Origin: Nymphaea colorata | Taxonomy: Eukaryota; Streptophyta; Magnoliopsida; Nymphaeales; Nymphaeaceae | Length of the DNA stretch: 64,000 nucleotides | Assembly (NCBI RefSeq): GCF_008831285.2 | Contig: NC_045144.1 | Coordinates: 2,606,001 to 2,670,000 of the forward strand | Direction of reading: 5' to 3' | Shown: in pieces, positions 60,641-64,000 of the stretch | How the letters are laid out: each line of letters begins with the position of its first letter | How positions within the stretch are numbered: position 1 is the stretch's first letter | Made by a program: the position numbers and the translations under genes | Notes under the pieces: generated by a model | The model's database searches: none | What the model was told of the DNA's origin: nothing | What the model saw: the letters and a program-made list of their open reading frames with translations, nothing else

Positions 60641-61245
60641 AGTGGCAACGACGGCACTCAGGTGAGCCTCTCGACCTCTCTCTGTCTCTTCCTTCTTCTC
60701 CTCCTCCCTCTCTTGTTGTTTCTGCCGTCTCCCCTCTCAGTCACTTCTGTTTTTCTTCTTCTTCTTCTCCCTCTCACGTTTGTCCTCTCCCTCGCCATTC
60801 CCTATCCATCTCCCCCTCTGTTTCAAGCACACTTGATCCCTCTCTCCAGCAGCTCTCACTCTCCCATGTGTTGCTGCTCCACTTGCAGCCCCTTCTCACT
60901 TCTCGCATCTCTCTCTCTGCCCACGTTCTCTCTCTCTGCTCGAGCTCTCTCCTCGTCTATCATGTCTCTTCCACTCTCTCTCCCACACGGCCTCCCTTTT
61001 GTGCAGCTCTCTCCCACCTCTCTGTTCGTTTCCATTCTCCACCGCCAGCCTCACACGCATTGTTTTTTTCTTCCCTCTCCCTCAACCGAGCTCTCTTCCT
61101 CTCTGCACACTCTCTCTCCCACCATTTTTTCTTTGAGTGTTTCCCACCTTCAGCTGAACCAGCTCCTCACTGTCGGGTGTCGTCTTTGTGCGACAGACCG
61201 CTCTTTTGAACTTTTTTTCGCTCATTCTCACCCTATTTGTTGATG
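60641..61245. repeat. CT-rich low-complexity tract
   Basis: About 600 bp dominated by TCTC, CTTCTT and CCCTCTC on the plus strand. An open frame of 239 codons (60524-61243) is mostly S, L and P and results from the composition. It is not supported as a gene. Confidence 0.7.
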
Positions 61246-63934
61246 TGTGATCGGATTGCATCTTGGGGATGCGTCTTTCCCCTCATAACAATGAATAGAA
61301 GACATTGGTGGTGGCGGCATTGTATGATTTTAGCTGCTTGGAGATCACTCGAACACTTGAGGTGGCTGTGGGGAACACTTCAACAATTTGGACTATAAAA
61401 GTAGGGTGAGTAAGGCCTAACTGAGCCTAAATTGTCTGATAATTTATACTAACGCACATATAATTATTGATTGAGCATGCTAGACTTAAGATTTGATGAT
61501 TTACAATGCTTGTTAGCGACTTTGCTTTTAGGGAAGGTCTAGGACTATTTTGGAGGAACGAGGATCCACTTGTATATCTATCTTTTTAGCATGATGGGTT
61601 GATTTTCGAAGCGATTAGGAAGCATGGTAGAGATTTTGATATTGTGGAGAAGGTGCAGGACCGTGGTTGCGAACACGTGGCGCACGCTATTGTCGGTATG
61701 CATATTGCATTGTTGGTTGGGAAAGAGCATGTAAGTTGGGGGTGATTATTGGAAAGACGCATCAACTAAGGAAAGCAAGTGAGAAATGTATTAGTGATAG
61801 CTTGATTAAAACTTTGAGTTTAGACATTTGGTCACAACCTCAAAGAGTTAAGAATGGACTTAATGGAGGCTTTGTGGGCCGATACTACCCGTCAGCACCC
61901 TCTTGAGGCGATAGCCTATGCCTTAACGATTATATTTCATACTTGTATAGATTGTAAAACGAAGCGAGTAGATAACTTAACACTTGCTTATGTTTGCAGG
62001 TACACCAGGCACGTCAAGTAGACCTTGAGCAACAAGACTGGAAGCTTGAGACATTTTGAGTATTTTGGCGATGCGCAACAGGTATGGCGGCATTTCAGGC
62101 AAATCCCTACTTGGGGCCAACTTTTAATTGTGTTTTTTTAGGATCATGGGATCCTATGACTATCTTGTGATTGAGTGAATGTATGCATGTGATTGGATTG
62201 TTATGAGATAAGTTTTGTTTTGAAAATTACTATAAGTTTTGTTTTGAAAATTACTACGCAATTGCATGTACATGCTAGAAATGATAACTGCTTATGATAG
62301 ATGAGGTGGGGTATCAAGTCGAGTATCTTCTCAACCCCAATTGTGCATTAGAAAACATCATAAAATGGTAATTGCCTATGACAGCTATGAGGCAATCATG
62401 GATTGAGACTACTCTCCGTGGTTTGGCTAAGTTTTGAAAGATGTGATTGATATATGTGACTTATGTGAATGTTGTGATATGTTGCACATGCATTGTCTGG
62501 GCAAGAATGCAAATGAATGAAATTGAAGGGTAATTGTACCTGTAATGTTATGACAGCTAACTAAGAATGTTAACTATATTTATAGCCCTCGTGTGGAGGC
62601 AATTGGAGGTATGGGTGCACTCGTGAAGTGAACCAATCTTATGAGCTAGCCGATCATTTTGTGAATGTGCTTTCATAATGATAAGTAAGAAAAAATAAGA
62701 GATGAGAGGCCAGTGGGTTGTGGCACTGTGTTTCAGAGATGTCCCGCCTTCGCCACTGGTCTCACCTGCTCAGAGCGCAGGCAGTGCAAAACCCCAGGAC
62801 ATCATTGTGTGATGTGCTTGGAGCGTTGGGCTCCCACCTTCCCAACCTAGGTGTCTTAGGAAGGACTGAGCATTTCTCGTTAGAATTCACATATCCATAA
62901 ATGAGTACTCTACCGCTGTAGTGTGAATGGATCCATATCATTTCAGGCAACCATGGGAGTTGTCTCCCGACTGTAGGTCGCCCGTGGTGTGCACATGCCT
63001 GTCTTTGCACCCACAAGATCTGTCAATTTACTAAAGCTAATGTAAATGAAAAAAATGTGAATAAAGTGAAAGTGAATGACGTGTTTTTGCATGAATTGCA
63101 TGTGACTATTGAATGTGTTATTGTGGCGATCGAGTGACTTTTACATGTCATGGTACATGTGAGTGGCTTCCATGACAAATCATGTGACTGTACGCCCTAT
63201 CACGACATAATAGTGATTTGCTTTTGTAATTGTTAATACCCCATATTTGAGCCCTTACCTAAGTGGATTGGGGATTTATCTAAGGTGTTGTCATACTACA
63301 AAGGCTAAGTCTTCAGTTGTTTTTCTCTTTCAGGTTTTGGTGGACCCAGGGCAGCAGGTTGATCAAATGACTTTACTCACATCCTACTGGGAGGTCTATT
63401 CAATGCCTGTGTGTCTTATTTTGGTCTTAGTGATGTCTTGTTTTTGTTAGACATCATTGTTGTAATTTAAGGCATTTTTATCATATGTATTATTAAGAAA
63501 TATGATGTGATTTGTGTATGAACTGAAATTATTATATAATGGAAAGTTTGCCCAATTGTTTTGACTTACATAGCTCATTTCCTTGTAAATCATTGTGTCG
63601 TTGCATCTCAATATTTTGTGTTTTAACAAAAAAAAAAATTATTTGAGGGTCAAAAGTTTGGGGTGTGACACCCAAGAAGTGAGAAATCCACTAGCAATAA
63701 GAGTCCAACTCAAAAGCGGTTCACCTTGGCTTTCATACCTGTCATCTTTTTCACTTGGCATGGCTACATGAATGTCATGGCTTCCGAAGAAAATGAAACG
63801 CGGCAGCCAATTTTCTTGAAGTGGTGGTCTTTTTTCTGCTTAAACAGAGTCTCCAACATGTTACCAAGAGGTAAGGATTCTCCATGGGATGCGTTTCTTG
63901 TTCACCACTTGTTCTCATAGAACCAGTCCATGAC
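61246..63934. other. intergenic or unclassified repeat DNA, no gene recognised
   Basis: Short open frames occur but none carries a recognisable domain. The segment around 63640-63670, with an A-run followed by TTTGGGGTGTGACACCC, has the look of an LTR-retrotransposon edge, but no partner repeat is in the window. Confidence 0.35.
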
Positions 63935-63937
63935 AAG

Positions 63938-63984
<47 letters not shown>

Positions 63985-64000
63985 AAGAGTGTGTGTGTGT
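63935..64000. repeat. compound (CT)n(TA)n(GT)n microsatellite
   Basis: CT repeats, then TA repeats, then GT repeats up to the end of the window. Confidence 0.9.

Noticed and set aside
60524-61243. 239-codon plus-strand frame
   Set aside because: The translation is S/L/P-rich low complexity from a CT-rich tract, with no domain or splice context.
1-64000. CRISPR arrays, bacterial operons or tRNA genes
   Set aside because: The spliced host gene, plant-type LTR elements and microsatellites show plant nuclear DNA. All tandem arrays seen lack the spacer-repeat pattern of CRISPR, and the TGGTATCAGAGC sites are primer-binding sites, not tRNA genes.

Overview
The window is plant nuclear DNA, most likely from a flowering plant. 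It holds one intact host gene, a nucleus-encoded organellar splicing factor of the CRM-domain family (CFM3-like, + strand, eight exons, positions 17423-57022). Everything else recognisable is transposable-element sequence: Ty1/copia LTR retrotransposons with the usual plant initiator-Met tRNA primer site (TGGTATCAGAGC), one hAT-like miniature element, a LINE fragment, a solo LTR, satellite-like tandem arrays and microsatellites. No rRNA, tRNA or CRISPR is seen. The species cannot be named from the sequence.

Layout. 1-6600: AT-rich DNA with a decayed antisense copia pol fragment, a five-copy tandem array interrupted by a solo LTR (4812-5149, target-site duplication CTTGA), and a second short array. 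6640-15571: a decayed minus-strand copia element (H) split in its integrase region by another minus-strand copia element (G, LTRs 7742-8206 and 13085-13549). G is internally deleted and has a leader of tandem arrays plus a GC-rich block. 15572-17422: DNA upstream of the CRM gene. 17423-19960: exons 1-3. 19961-54398: one 34.4-kb intron. 54399-57022: exons 4-8. 57023-64000: intergenic DNA with a LINE fragment (59214 to about 60130, minus) and low-complexity tracts.

The giant intron is a nest of insertions that can be unpacked from target-site duplications. Copia A (20478-25815, TSD ATGGG) stands alone and is nearly intact. Copia C (minus, 26286-50200, TSD AAGAT) is old and was later hit by copia B (26843-40710, TSD TGGTA), by copia D (44268-49401, TSD TTTAT) and by a 445-bp hAT-like element (42767-43211, 8-bp TSD GTGGTGTA). 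B was in turn hit by an unusual composite (29640-38212): two copies of a third copia family (F1 on +, F2 on -) with 5' LTRs outside, their RNase H ends facing each other, and no 3' LTR.

When the eight CRM exons are joined at GT-AG sites, the frame stays open for 838 codons with three complete CRM domains. The gene therefore still looks functional despite the load in intron 3. The most unusual items are the inverted F1/F2 composite with its multi-switch junction, the mosaic relation between B and D (a near-identical RT-RNase H tract, with a shared in-frame TGA, joined to divergent gag/integrase and unrelated LTRs), and the palindrome-rich segment at 50384-52310.
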